A stretch of 64,000 nt of DNA from Rhodothermales bacterium (GTDB lineage Bacteria; Bacteroidota; Rhodothermia; Rhodothermales; JAHQVL01): NCBI GenBank assembly GCA_041391505.1, contig JAWKNW010000010.1, forward strand, positions 144,445-208,444. The letters are read 5' to 3'. The notes under the pieces were generated by a model that searched no databases, was not told where the DNA came from, and was given only the letters and a program-made list of their open reading frames with translations. How positions within the stretch are numbered: position 1 is the stretch's first letter; each line of letters starts with the position of its first letter. A program made the translations under genes and the position numbers. This document shows, piece by piece, positions 51,195-61,800 of this stretch.

Positions 51195-52448
51195 TCATCG
51201 GAGCAGCACCATGTGCCGGACCTCGGTGAAGGCGCCGGCGGTCAGCCGATAGAAATAGACGCCGCTCGGCAGGGCCGTGGCGTCGAAACGGGCTTCGTGC
51301 CGGCCGGCGGCCTCGACGCCCTGCACGAGCACGGCGACCCGCCGGCCCGTCGCGTCGAACACGCCGAGGGTGACCGGCGCCGCCTCGGGCAGCTCGTACC
51401 GGATGCGCGTCGTCGGGTTGAAGGGATTGGGATAATTTCCCTCCAGGCGGTAGCGCGACGGCAGGCCGGCCGGCTCCTCCGACGCGACCTCGGTGGCCAC
51501 GTCCCGGCGAAAGACGCCGCCGCCGCCGGTGCCGGCGAAAAGAACGCCCTCCGCGGAGACGGCGAACGCGTGGATGTCGAGATCGGTGAGCCCATCGTTC
51601 ACTTCCTCCCACGTCGCGCCATTGTCCAGCGTCCGAAAAACGCCTGCGTGGTGCGTGCCGGCAAACAGGGCATTCGCCGGCGTGACGACGAGCGCCCGCA
51701 CGTTGGTCGCGCCGAGCGCGTCGGTATGGACCGCCGACCAGCTTCCGCCGCCGTCGAGCGAGCGGTAGACGCCGGCGTCGGTGCCGGCGAACACCGCGCC
51801 GTCGGCCCCGATCGCCAGCGACTCGACATACGGGTTGTCTAGGCCTTCGCTTGCCGGCTCCCAGGTAGCGCCGGCGTCCTGCGAGCGGAGCACGCCGTCG
51901 TCGGAGCCGGCGAACACCACGCCGTTCGCATCGATCGCAAACGCCGGGACGAGCGGACTGAACAAGCCGGCGTCATGGACTTCCACCCAGCTCTCGCCAA
52001 AGTCGAGCGAGCGATAGACGCCGCCCAGCAGGGCGCCGGCGTAAAGGGCGCCGGACGGGGCCGCCACGACGTCGCCCAGCGACAACACCTCGGGGTCGAC
52101 GCCGGCAGGGCTCCAGGTCGCCCCCCGGTCGTCCGAACGAAACAGGCCGTCCTCGTGGGTGGCGGCGAACAGGACGCCGTCGGGCGAGACGGCGAGGCCG
52201 GTCACGAGGAGGGAATCCAGGCCGGCGTGCGCCGGCGCCCAGCTGGTGCCCTGGTCGTCGCTCCGGTAAACGCCAAACGACGTCCCGGCGAACAGCGCAC
52301 CGCCGCCGTCGAGCGCGAGCGACCAGATGTCGAGCCCGGGCAGCCCTTCGCTGGCGGACGTCCAGGGCACGCCGCTGTCCTGCGCCCGTACCGCCGCCGG
52401 AGCGGCCGCGAGAAGCAGGGCGAGGGAAAAAAGGATTGATCGTAACAT
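51195..52448 (-). CDS. BNR/sialidase-type propeller T9SS protein
   Basis: Start MLRSILFSLALLLAAAPAAV (52448) gives 417 residues. At least six repeats of about 41 residues carry GVYRSLDGGGSW-type Asp-box motifs (GVYRSDDQGTSW, GLFRSDDRGATW, GVLRSQDAGATW, GVFRTLDNGATW). This is a BNR beta-propeller. The T9SS domain is YPNPFNPTTRIRYEL, VFDATGRRVAVLV, SGVYFYRLTAG. It lacks sialidase Arg-triad signs, so a binding or structural role is likely. The start codon directly follows a heptad snapback repeat. Confidence 0.9.
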   Translation of the reverse strand: MLRSILFSLALLLAAAPAAVRAQDSGVPWTSASEGLPGLDIWSLALDGGGALFAGTSFGVYRSDDQGTSWAPAHAGLDSLLVTGLAVSPDGVLFAATHEDGLFRSDDRGATWSPAGVDPEVLSLGDVVAAPSGALYAGALLGGVYRSLDFGESWVEVHDAGLFSPLVPAFAIDANGVVFAGSDDGVLRSQDAGATWEPASEGLDNPYVESLAIGADGAVFAGTDAGVYRSLDGGGSWSAVHTDALGATNVRALVVTPANALFAGTHHAGVFRTLDNGATWEEVNDGLTDLDIHAFAVSAEGVLFAGTGGGGVFRRDVATEVASEEPAGLPSRYRLEGNYPNPFNPTTRIRYELPEAAPVTLGVFDATGRRVAVLVQGVEAAGRHEARFDATALPSGVYFYRLTAGAFTEVRHMVLLR

Positions 52449-52456
52449 GGGGGATG

Positions 52457-52540
52457 GAGGGATGTGGGATGCAGGATGCGGGATGTGGGATGAACGGACA
52501 GTTTTTTGGGAAAACATCCTGCATCCTGCATCATATATCC
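52457..52540. repeat. Heptad snapback repeat (GGATGCA type) upstream of BNR gene
   Basis: 7-bp steps GGGATGT, GGGATGC, AGGATGC, GGGATGT, GGGATGA face inverted ATCCTGC, ATCCTGC, ATCATAT, ATCCCAT. GATGCAGGATG at 52468-52478 pairs perfectly with CATCCTGCATC at 52515-52525. A second register (52522-52532) also fits. It would sit in the BNR transcript's leader. Confidence 0.82.
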
Positions 52541-52577
52541 CATTCGCTAGAGCGCAACAGCACGTCAATAAACAAAA

Positions 52578-52610
52578 CGAGGCGGAACCGTGCTGCACGG
52601 CTCCGCCTCG
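52578..52610 (-). terminator. Rho-independent terminator of subtilase gene
   Basis: CGAGGCGGAACCG (52578-52590) pairs with CGGCTCCGCCTCG (52598-52610) with one mismatch. Read on the minus strand it is followed by TTTTGTTT. It lies just beyond the subtilase stop. Confidence 0.82.
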
Positions 52611-52638
52611 TAGGGTCATCTATCGGAAAAAAGACGTT

Positions 52639-54240
52639 TTATTTTCGGCCGCGCGCCGTGCTGGAGGCGCCCTTGCCGCCCCGGGTCGAGGTGTCGGTGG
52701 TGCTCAACTCCTCGACGGCTATGGCCGCCGGCTCGATGTAGCCTGACAGCGCGGAAGGCGAAGACACGATGTCGCCGACGTACACGCTCCGGTTCGTCGT
52801 GCCGGCGGGAACGTGGCTGATGCCCGCCTTGCCCATGTCGACCAGAGCCTGCTGCACCTCGTACGGCGAAGCGGCCGGGTGGCGCGTCAGGTACAGGGCG
52901 GCGGCGCCGGCGACGTGCGGAGCAGCCTGCGACGTGCCCGCCTGGATGGCGAGGAATTTATTGTTCACGTTCGAGAGCGACACGATGAACTCGCCCGGCG
53001 CGAGGAGGTCCACCACCGAACCGTGGTTCGAGAACGAAGAGAAGGTGCCGGACTCGTCGAAGGCACCGACGGTGATCGCGTCGCGGACGTGCGCCGGCGA
53101 ATACGTCGAAGCATCCTTCCCGTTGTTGCCGGCAGCGACCACTACCACGATGCCGTCCTCGATCGCATGCTCGATGGCCTCGTCGAGCGCGTTGTACCCG
53201 GTGGTCCCGATGTCCGCGCCCAGGCTCATATTTACGACGATCGGCATATCCGGGTGATGATGTTTGACCGTCGTCACATACTCGAGCGCCGCGAGCACCG
53301 TCGTGATGTCCGTGCGCCCGTCGTTCGCGAGCACCTTGATATTGTGGATCGCCACGTTGGGCGCCACGCCGGCCACGCCGTTGCGGTCGTCGATGGCGCC
53401 GATGATGCCGGCGACATGGGTGCCATGCCCGAGCCGGTCTTCGCTGCCAACCGAACCCGAAACCGTCTCGCCCGGGGTTACCGCGCTCCAGTCGGCCGTC
53501 CAGTAGGTCGACCAGTAGTCGTCCTGCTCCAGCCAATAGGTGCTGATCACGTCCGACCAGTTGCCGTCGATGTTGCCGCGATAGAGCCGGGTAAAATCGA
53601 CGGATTCGACGACGTTCACGTCATCGTTCGTGACGCCGGAATCGAAGACGTACACATGCACGAGGTCGTTGCCGGTGTAGATGTCGGTCTGCCGGGCGCC
53701 AACATGCTTTACGCCCCAGCTGATATACTGGGTATTGCTTACGGCTTCCTGCGACGACGTGCCGGGCCCGTCGAGCAGCGCGTCGGGCTCGACCCATGCG
53801 ATGTCGGGGTCTTCGTCGATGAAGTCGATCAGGCTTTCGAGGGAGTCGGCGTCCAGCTGGACCGTGATGGCCGGCAGCACGTCCTCGGTTTCCACCTTGG
53901 GACGGATGCTGTCGCCATAGCGGGAGAGCAGGCGCTTGGTCACGGCAAAACGGTCCATCAGCCGGCGGGTCACGCCGTCGGCCTCGTACTCGTTGAAGCC
54001 GATGACCAGGTTGACGGCATCGGTACCGATCTTACCGGCTCCGATGCGCGTCTTATCGAGCAAGTGGGCATGGCGGAATTTTGACGCGCCGCTGACGGCA
54101 CTCACCGCCGCGACACCGTCTGGCACGCCGTCATCGGCCCGCTCCCCGACCAGGGCATCGCACCCCTGGAGGAAAGCCGGGCTCAGAAAGAGCGCCAAGA
54201 TGATCAGCGTCATGAGGCGCTGTTTATGGGTAGGAATCAT
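52639..54240 (-). CDS. S8 family subtilisin-like peptidase, lipoprotein
   Basis: The 533-residue product has a lipoprotein signal (LQGC at about 24-27). An I9-type propeptide is visible at about 75-150 (LPAITVQLDADSLESLIDFI, DPDIAWVEPD). The catalytic domain has Asp in VYVFDSGV, His in RLGHGTHVAG, oxyanion Asn in VAAGNNG and Ser in AGTSQAAPHVAG. The triad is intact. A short C-terminal tail rich in Thr/Ser/Arg/Gly follows. It probably acts on the outer membrane or periplasm as a secreted proteinase. A strong terminator lies downstream. Confidence 0.93.
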   Translation of the reverse strand: MIPTHKQRLMTLIILALFLSPAFLQGCDALVGERADDGVPDGVAAVSAVSGASKFRHAHLLDKTRIGAGKIGTDAVNLVIGFNEYEADGVTRRLMDRFAVTKRLLSRYGDSIRPKVETEDVLPAITVQLDADSLESLIDFIDEDPDIAWVEPDALLDGPGTSSQEAVSNTQYISWGVKHVGARQTDIYTGNDLVHVYVFDSGVTNDDVNVVESVDFTRLYRGNIDGNWSDVISTYWLEQDDYWSTYWTADWSAVTPGETVSGSVGSEDRLGHGTHVAGIIGAIDDRNGVAGVAPNVAIHNIKVLANDGRTDITTVLAALEYVTTVKHHHPDMPIVVNMSLGADIGTTGYNALDEAIEHAIEDGIVVVVAAGNNGKDASTYSPAHVRDAITVGAFDESGTFSSFSNHGSVVDLLAPGEFIVSLSNVNNKFLAIQAGTSQAAPHVAGAAALYLTRHPAASPYEVQQALVDMGKAGISHVPAGTTNRSVYVGDIVSSPSALSGYIEPAAIAVEELSTTDTSTRGGKGASSTARGRK

Positions 54241-54464
54241 GGTTCAAAACCTGAATACTGACCGGGGGGGTAGGGTCGTTACCTGTTGCATCCACCCCGT
54301 TTCGTTTGGTGGGTGCTGGCAGGCGAGCCGATCGTTAACAAGGAGCCTGCCAAGCCGAAAGCAGCCTGAAAGCGCGGATTCATGCCCCGAAGCGGGTAAC
54401 GAAACGAAACCCGCGTTCCGAATTGTAACGGCCTGCCACCCTGCCGGGACACGATCCCGGCCTG

Positions 54465-55562
54465 ATGCGTTGGAGTCGCGACGCACCCGTCATACATTCT
54501 CCATCGCTCAGCTTCGATACGTACGTGGAACTCGGCATATATACCTTCGCGGAAGCCACCCCCGACCCCCGCACCGGGCACACCGTCAGCGCCGAACAGC
54601 GGCTACGGGATTTGCTGGAAGAAATCGAACTGGCGGATCAGGTGGGGCTGGATGTGTTTGGCGTCGGCGAGCACCACCGGCCGGACTATACCGTCTCGTC
54701 GCCGGCGGTCGTCCTCGGGGCGGCGGCGGCGCGCACGAAACGGATCCGGCTCACAAGCGCCGTTTCCGTGCTCAGCTCGGACGACCCGGTGCGCGTCTTT
54801 CAGCAATTCGCCACCGTCGACCTGCTTTCCGGCGGACGCGCCGAGATCATGGCCGGCCGGGGCTCCTTCATCGAGTCCTTCCCGCTATTCGGGTACGATT
54901 TGAGCGATTACGACGACCTGTTCAAGGAAAAGCTGGAGCTGCTCCTCCAGCTGCGGGACAGCGAACGCGTCTACTGGCAGGGCAAGCTGCGGCCGGCGCT
55001 GAGCGGTCAGGGCGTCTATCCCCGTCCCGTGCAGCAGCCCATCCCGGTCTGGATCGCCGTCGGCGGCACCCCGCAGTCGGTGATCCGCGCCGGCGTGCTC
55101 GGCTTGCCCCTCGCCATCGCCATCATCGGCGGCCAACCCGCCCGGTTCGCCCCGCTGGCCGAATTGTACCGGCGCGCCGCGACCGAGGCCGGCCACGACC
55201 CGGACACGCTTCAGCTCAGCATCAACTCGCACGGCTTCATCGCGGACACGACCGAGGACGCCGCCGACCAGTCCTATCCCTTCTTCGCCGAAGTCATGAG
55301 CCGCATCGGCCGCGAACGCGGCTGGCCCCCCACCACCCGCGCCGACTTCGACGCCCAGCGCGGCCCGACCGGCGCGCTCCTCGTGGGCGATCCGCAGCAC
55401 GTCATCGACAAGATCCTCTACGAACACTCGCTCTTCGGGATGACGCGCTTTTTGATCCAGTTCAGCGTGGGCACGCTTCCGCACGACCAGATCATGCGGT
55501 CCATCGAGCTGTACGGCACCGTGGTGGCGCCGGCGGTGAGAAAGGCGCTTTCCAATGGCTGA
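54465..55562 (+). CDS. LLM-class flavin-dependent oxidoreductase
   Basis: The 365-residue reading starts with ATG at 54465. A GTG at 54525 (VELGIYTFAE) matches the usual N-terminus of this family better and would give 345 residues. Luciferase-like features: GLDVFGVGEHHRPDY, SPAVVLGAAAARTKRIRLTSAV, VDLLSGGRAEIMAGRGS and IPVWIAVGG. These enzymes use FMN or F420 to oxidise diverse small molecules. Substrate unknown. Converges with the SSS transporter gene, with a hairpin between them. Confidence 0.9.
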   Translation: MRWSRDAPVIHSPSLSFDTYVELGIYTFAEATPDPRTGHTVSAEQRLRDLLEEIELADQVGLDVFGVGEHHRPDYTVSSPAVVLGAAAARTKRIRLTSAVSVLSSDDPVRVFQQFATVDLLSGGRAEIMAGRGSFIESFPLFGYDLSDYDDLFKEKLELLLQLRDSERVYWQGKLRPALSGQGVYPRPVQQPIPVWIAVGGTPQSVIRAGVLGLPLAIAIIGGQPARFAPLAELYRRAATEAGHDPDTLQLSINSHGFIADTTEDAADQSYPFFAEVMSRIGRERGWPPTTRADFDAQRGPTGALLVGDPQHVIDKILYEHSLFGMTRFLIQFSVGTLPHDQIMRSIELYGTVVAPAVRKALSNG

Positions 55563-55597
55563 TCGTCGACGGGTGCACGTTTGCCCGTCGACGATCA
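55560..55597. terminator. Bidirectional hairpin between LLM and SSS genes
   Basis: TGATCGTCGACGGG (55560-55573) pairs perfectly with CCCGTCGACGATCA (55584-55597) across a 10-nt loop. The TGA stop of the LLM gene is the first arm's start. The U-run is weak. It serves two converging genes. Confidence 0.7.
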
Positions 55598-55618
55598 ACC
55601 ATCGACCCGCTCCCGCGA

Positions 55619-57373
55619 TCAGCCCGTGAAATACAGGTAGGCGGCGAGAATGAGCACCAGCACGAGCGCGGTCGACGCCACATCCTTCATGTCCCAGCTG
55701 GCGCGCGTGCGGGCGCGGTCCTCGGCGGTGAGGGTGCCGTAGGTCAGCCCGCTGATCGCCTCGTACGAGGGCGGCGGGGTCATGTAGCTCACGCCCATCA
55801 TCACCGCGATACAGATCAGGAAGATCGCGAGGCTGTAGTACTGGAAGAAGATGTTGTTGATCACCCACAGGAACGAGCCCGGCTCGTAGGCGAACCCGTC
55901 GCCCAGCGCGACCGGCGTGTCGACCGCCAGCCGGAACAGGCCCAGCGCGAACCCGACGACGAGCGCCGCCAGACAGCCTTCCTTGTTGAGCCGCTTGTTG
56001 AAGACGCCGAGGAAAAAGACGACAAAGATCGGCGGCGCGAGATAAGCTTGCACGCCCTGCAGATAGTCGTACAATCCGCGGCCTCCCTGGATGACCGGGA
56101 TCCACGCGAGCCCGACCACCACCATCACGGCCGTCGCGACGCGCCCCATCCACACCAGGTGCCGTTCGGAGGACTCGGGCCGCAGCCGGCTGTAGAAGTC
56201 CATCGTGAACAGCGTCGACGAGGCGTTGAACACGCCGGCCAGCGAACTCATCAGCGCCGCCAGCAGCCCGGCGACGACGATGCCCCGGATACCCACGGGC
56301 AGGATATGCGCCACGAGTAGCGGGAAGGCGGCCTGCGCGTTCTCGCGGATCAGGTCCCCGTTCGCATCGATGAGGGTCTCGGAAAACACGGCGATCTTGC
56401 CGGACTTCGCCAGCGCGAACGTGATGATGCCGGGGATGATGAAGATGAAAACCGGCAGGAGCTTGAGCACGGCCGCCGCGATCGAGCCGCGCCGGGCCTC
56501 GGTCTCGTTGGGCGCGCCGAGCGTGCGCTGGACGATGTACTGGTCGGTCGTCCAGTACCACAGCCCGATGATCGGCGCGCAGAAGAGCATGCCCAGCCAG
56601 GGATATTCGTTGTTGAAATACCACGCCATCTGGCCGGCTTCACGCACCGGCGCCCAGGTCGCGGCGACGCCGTCGGGCACCATCGGCTTCCAGAGGTTGA
56701 ACATCTCGGAGCCGGCGATCGCGTAGAGCTGGTCCCATCCCCCGATCGCCTTCAGACCGTAGATCAGAACCAGGAACGAGCCGAAGACCAGGATGAGGGT
56801 TTGAAGCGCTTCCGTATAGGCGACGGCCCGCAGCCCCCCCAGCATGGTGTACATCCCGGTGAAGAGGATTACGAGAATGGATCCCAGCCAGAAGCTGTTC
56901 ATCCCCATGAAGGAAAGATCCGGCAGCAGCACGCTGAACACGATGCCGCCGGCGAAGATGCCCACCGCGATCTTGGTCAGCACGTAGGCCACCAGCGAGA
57001 TGACGGACAGCAGCGTCCGCGCGGCCGGCGAGAAGCGGCGCTCCAGGAACTCCGGCATCGTGAACACCTGGGACCGCATGTAGAACGGCACCATGATCCA
57101 GCCGAGCACCAGCAGGCACCAGGCGTGCAACTCGTAATGCGCCAGCGCGACGCCGTCCGTGGCGCCGGAGCCGGCCAGCCCCACGAGGTGCTCCGAGCCG
57201 ATGTTCGAGGCGAAGATGGACGCGCCGACGATGAGCCACCCGAGGTGGCGTCCGGCGAGGAAGTAGTCGGTGGCGGTGTCGGTTTTTTGGCGGATCACCC
57301 ACCAGGCCAGGCCCAGGATGATCATGAAATAGCCGGCGATGATGACCCAGTCCAGGGTCGCGAGCGTGCTCAT
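55619..57373 (-). CDS. Sodium:solute symporter (SSS family)
   Basis: Start MSTLATLDWVIIAGYFMIILG (57373) gives 584 residues and 13-14 membrane helices. SGLT-like landmarks: DYFLAGRHLGWLIVGASIFASNIGSEHLVGL, YELHAWCLLVLGWIMVPF, VVAGLLAALMSSLAGVFNASSTLFTMD (sodium-site region). It is close to the bacterial sugar/myo-inositol branch of the family. Probably imports a sugar released by nearby surface enzymes; the actual substrate is unknown. Confidence 0.92.
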   Translation of the reverse strand: MSTLATLDWVIIAGYFMIILGLAWWVIRQKTDTATDYFLAGRHLGWLIVGASIFASNIGSEHLVGLAGSGATDGVALAHYELHAWCLLVLGWIMVPFYMRSQVFTMPEFLERRFSPAARTLLSVISLVAYVLTKIAVGIFAGGIVFSVLLPDLSFMGMNSFWLGSILVILFTGMYTMLGGLRAVAYTEALQTLILVFGSFLVLIYGLKAIGGWDQLYAIAGSEMFNLWKPMVPDGVAATWAPVREAGQMAWYFNNEYPWLGMLFCAPIIGLWYWTTDQYIVQRTLGAPNETEARRGSIAAAVLKLLPVFIFIIPGIITFALAKSGKIAVFSETLIDANGDLIRENAQAAFPLLVAHILPVGIRGIVVAGLLAALMSSLAGVFNASSTLFTMDFYSRLRPESSERHLVWMGRVATAVMVVVGLAWIPVIQGGRGLYDYLQGVQAYLAPPIFVVFFLGVFNKRLNKEGCLAALVVGFALGLFRLAVDTPVALGDGFAYEPGSFLWVINNIFFQYYSLAIFLICIAVMMGVSYMTPPPSYEAISGLTYGTLTAEDRARTRASWDMKDVASTALVLVLILAAYLYFTG

Positions 57374-57677
57374 AAACGGCGGGCAACGACGCGCCACGGC
57401 GCCGCTGAATTGATGGGATGTTCGGTGGGTGATGGCAAAGTATAGCCCGCCCGGGCGCAATGATGCAACGCCGTCTGCCGATTGATCATATCACTCGTGT
57501 TACGCAAGGCATCGTGTCCATCTGTGGATGCAAGATGCAGGATGCAGGATGCAGGATTTCGTCCGAAAAGCCTGTTGCCCGGTACAAAATCCTGCATCTT
57601 GCATCCTGCATCAGATTACCAGGCACACGGCTGCGTAAGATCAGTCATATCAATTTTAACACCCGCGTTCGCCGGCT
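57374..57677. other. Intergenic region upstream of SSS symporter gene
   Basis: There is no gene in these 304 bp. The stretch contains the heptad snapback at 57526-57612 (separate entry). It is the 5' region of the symporter gene and the 3' region of the DUF1593 gene, both on the minus strand. No promoter could be assigned. Confidence 0.6.
57526..57612. repeat. Heptad snapback repeat (GGATGCA type)
   Basis: Four left-arm units (GGATGCA, AGATGCA, GGATGCA, GGATGCA) face three inverted units (CCTGCATCTTGCATCCTGCA). GATGCAGGATTT at 57548-57559 pairs perfectly with AAATCCTGCATC at 57587-57598. Same unit as the repeats at 21172 and 52457. Confidence 0.85.
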
Positions 57678-58679
57678 TCAGCGGTTGGATGGAGGGGGCG
57701 CCAGCCGATCCATGCGCCGCTGCCAGTCGCGCAGATAGGCTTCGCGGTGCCGGCTCACCGTGCCGGCGCCGGCGCGGTCCTCCACGGCCCAGGCGGGGTC
57801 GGGGTCGTCGATCCACCACGCCGGCCGGCCGTCCCGCCGCACGAAACGGCCGCCCCAGTGGTCGGATTCCGGGTCGTCGGGGTCGCCGCGCAGCAGGTAG
57901 GCGACGGACGGCGAATCCCCCATCTTGATGCGGCCGGTGGCCTCGCCCGGCAGGGCCGGCGCGATGCCGCAGAAATACGCCCCCAGGGCCCCGTGACCGC
58001 AGACGTGCTGCTGGACAAACGTCTGGTTGCCGAGATCGCCGGCCTGATCGCCCCCCATATACCATCCCCGAAACGTCGTATTCGACCGGATAAACCACAA
58101 CTCCGGAAACGCCGCGTCGACGTAGGCATACGCCGCCGGATCCTGCTGCTCGTTCCAGCTGGCGATAAAATACACACGCAGTCTGGCCGCGATGGACGGG
58201 TCGTCGTGGAGCGCCTGGGCCACGTCGGTGATGGCGCCCCAGACCAGGACGTAGAGCGGCCGCGGGTCGTCCTCGTGGGCGCGCCGGACGATCCAGCGCG
58301 AGCCTTCCGTCGGCGCGCTCCAGCCGGCCGCCGGCGCCGGGTCCGTCGCGCCCTGCTTCGTCAGGGCCCGGAGCGTGTCGGGATGCGGATAGGCGGCATT
58401 GGACACCCACAGCCGCGGATAGTCGCGGGCGTAGACGTCGATCACGTCGAGGATATCCGATGCGCGGCCGGCGTGCGGAGGCGAGGCGATCAACCCCTCC
58501 ACATCGAACAGGTCGGCGTAGAGCAGGAAGTGAATCATTGACTGGATGTCGTCGCCGTCCGACCCGCCGAGATCCGTGGACACGATGACCCGATACCGCT
58601 CTCCGGCGACCGCGCCTCCGCGCAGCGGCTGTCCGATCGCCGGGTGGACGAGAAAGAGGAGCAAGAGAACGCAGCGCAT
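57678..58679 (-). CDS. DUF1593 nucleoside-hydrolase-like protein, exported
   Basis: Start MRCVLLLLFLVHPAIGQ (58679) gives 333 residues with a short signal peptide. An in-frame ATG at 58730 adds 17 residues and is possible. STDLGGSDGDDIQSMIHFLLYAD resembles the acidic DTDxGxDD metal loop of inosine-uridine nucleoside hydrolases, and the DUF1593 core is present (VEGLIASPPHAGRASDILDVID, LYVLVWGAITDVAQAL, YFIASWNEQQDP, TTFRGWYMGG). Usually found with carbohydrate or nucleoside salvage genes. Substrate unknown; the SSS symporter lies downstream. Confidence 0.85.
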   Translation of the reverse strand: MRCVLLLLFLVHPAIGQPLRGGAVAGERYRVIVSTDLGGSDGDDIQSMIHFLLYADLFDVEGLIASPPHAGRASDILDVIDVYARDYPRLWVSNAAYPHPDTLRALTKQGATDPAPAAGWSAPTEGSRWIVRRAHEDDPRPLYVLVWGAITDVAQALHDDPSIAARLRVYFIASWNEQQDPAAYAYVDAAFPELWFIRSNTTFRGWYMGGDQAGDLGNQTFVQQHVCGHGALGAYFCGIAPALPGEATGRIKMGDSPSVAYLLRGDPDDPESDHWGGRFVRRDGRPAWWIDDPDPAWAVEDRAGAGTVSRHREAYLRDWQRRMDRLAPPPSNR

Positions 58680-58806
58680 CACGGGCAAAAGGCGTTGGGC
58701 GTTGAGGGACGCGGGTAAGATAAACCGCACGTTTCGTGCATCCAGTATCTTTCCCCAAAATGCGTATCTTCATCCGGTCCAACCCGCCCTACTTGCCGGC
58801 ACAGCC

Positions 58807-61800
58807 ATGACTACCCACCGTATCCACCCGCTCCGCGCCCTCGCCACCGTGGCCGCGGCCCTCCTCATCGTTCTTTTCGCATCGCAGTGCACGCCCGAAA
58901 AGGGCCTGCCCGTTCGCGCCGGCGACCACATCGTGCTCATCGGCAACAACCTGTGCTCGCGCATGATGAACTACGGGTATTTCGAGACCGAAATGCAGGT
59001 CCGCTACCCGGACAGCCTCCTCACCATCCGCAACATGTGCGACGGCGGCGATACGCCCGGTTTCCGGCCGCACTCCGCGCGCAACTCCCCGTGGGCCTTT
59101 CCGGGCGCCGAGAAGTTCCAGACCGAAAACGCCACGCCGTCCGGCAGCGAGGGCTTCTTCCCCTATCCCGACGAATGGCTGACCAGCCTCGGCGCCGACG
59201 TCATCGTAGCGTTTTTCGGCTTCAACGAGTCGTACGCCGGCCCCGAAGGCGTCGACAACTTCAAGGCCGAGTTGGACGCGTTCATCAAACACACCTTCGC
59301 GCAGACCTACAACGGCGAGGCGCCGCCGGCGCTCGCGCTCGTGTCGCCCATCGCGTATGAGGACCTGACGGACCGCTACGACATCCCCGACGGCACCCGC
59401 GAAAACGCCAACCTGGCGCTGTACACCGACGCCATGCGCGAGGTGGCCGCGGCGAACAACGTGCATTTCCTGGACGTCTTCGCCCCCACCAAAAAATGGT
59501 TCGCCGGCGCCGACCAGCTCACCATCGACGGCGTCCAGCTGAACGACGACGGCTACGCCCGCTTCGCCACCCTCCTGACGGACGGCGTCTTCGGCAAGAC
59601 GAAGGCGAACGCCGAATCGAACCGGGCGCTGATCCATGAAGCCGTGGCGGAGAAAAACTGGTTCTGGCACAACGACTACAAGATCCCCAACGGCGTGCAC
59701 GCGTACGGGCGGCGGTTCGAGCCCTTCGGGCCGGACAACTACCCGTACGAAGTCGAAAAAATCCGCCAGATGACGGCCTACCGCGACACCGCGATCTGGG
59801 AGGCGACGCAGGGCCGGCGGATGGACCTCGCCGCCGCCGACGCGAAAACGCGCCCCCTCCCCCCGGTGCAGACCAACTACGACGACCCGAACGGCGGCAA
59901 CGGGTCGACCGAATACCTCTACGGCCAGGATGCGCTCAACAAGCTGAAGGTCCCGCCCGGCTACCAGATCGACCTCTTCGCCTCCGAGGTCGAATTCCCC
60001 GATCTCGCCAACCCCGTCCAGATCTCGTTCGACAACAAGGGCCGGCTGTGGGTGGCCGTGATGCCCACCTATCCCGCCTGGAAACCCGGCGACCCGAAAC
60101 CGAACGATAAACTCCTCATCTTCGAGGACACCGACAACGACGGCAAGGCCGACAAACAGACGGTCTTCGCGGATCACCTCAACATCCCCGTCGGCTTCGA
60201 GTTCGCCCCCGAGGGCGTGTACGTTTCGCAGGGCACCAACCTCATCCTGCTGACCGACACCGACGGCGACGACCACGCCGATAAAAAAGAAATCATCCTC
60301 AGCGGCTTCGACGACCACGACACCCACCACGTCATCAGCGCCTTCGCGGCCGACCCTTCCGGCGCCATGTACATGGGCGAGGGCGTCTTCCTGCACACCA
60401 ATGTCGAGACGCCGTACGGCCCGGTTCGCGCGACGAACGGCGGCTTCTTCCGCTACAGCCCGCAGCGCAAATACCTCGAACGCACGGCCCAGCTTTCCAT
60501 CCCCAACCCGTGGGGCATTGCGTTCGACGACTGGGGCCAGAACTTCTTCGCCGAGACCTCCGGCCCCGATGTGCGCTGGATGGAGCCCGGGACGGTCAAG
60601 CCCCGCTACGGCGAGGCCACGCACAAGTCGAAAAACCTGATCGAGGAAGCGCACCGGGTCCGCCCGACCTCGGGCCTGGAATTCGTGTCGAGCCGGCACT
60701 TCCCGGACGAAGTCCAGGGCGACCTGCTCATCAACAACACGATCGGGTTTCTGGGGATGAAGATGCACGCCGTATCCGACGACGGCACGGGCTTCACCAC
60801 GCGGCACCGCGTCGACCTCGTGACGTCGACCGACCCGAACTTCCGGCCGGTGGATATGGAGTTCGCGCCCGACGGGTCGCTGTACTTCATCGACTGGCAC
60901 AACGTGCTGATCGGCCACATGCAGCACAACGCGCGGGATCCCCTGCGCGACCATGTGCACGGCCGCATCTACCGGATCACCTACCCGTCGCGCCCGCTCG
61001 TCGTGCCGGCGAAGGTCGACGGGGCCAGCGTCGAGGAACTCCTCGAAAACCTCAAGCTCCCCGAATTCCGGACGCGCTATCGGACGCGCCGCGAGCTGCG
61101 CGAGCACCCGGTTTCCGAGGTCATGCCCAAGCTCAAGGCCTGGGTCGCCGGCCTGGACGCGAACGACCCGCGCTACGAGCACAACGTCCTCGAAGCGTTG
61201 TGGGTGACGTGGGGGCTGGATCAGATCGATGAAGACCTGCTCCGCCAGAACCTGCAGGCCAAGGACTTCCGTGCCCGCGCGGCAGCGGCCCGCGTGCTGC
61301 GCTACGCCGGCCACCAGATCCCCGACCAGGTGGAACTGCTCAAGACCGCCGCCCGCGACGAACACGGACGCGTCCGCCTCGAAGCCATCGTCGCCGCCTC
61401 GTGGCTCGACAGGGAGGACGGCCTCGCCATTCTTGAGGAAGCCGCGTCGTACGCCGGCTCGCGCGACCTCGCCGAAGGCATCCCCGGCGACATGCCGATC
61501 GACGCGCCGTTCGACGACTGGACCATCCACGCCTACGAGACGGCGCTGGCCCACCTGAACGGCCAGTCACTCATCGAACGCGAGAACGAGCTGACGCAGA
61601 CGACGCTGCAAGGCGCCGACCGCGACCGGTTCCTCGCCGGTAAAAAGATCTACGACCGCGAGGGCTTCTGCCGGACGTGTCACCAGATCGGCGGCGAAGG
61701 CCTCTCCGCCTCGGGCTTCCCGCCGCTGGCCGGCAGCCCCTGGGTCACCGGAAACGAAGAACGCCTGATCAAGTTGACGCTGCACGGCCTGATGGGTCCG

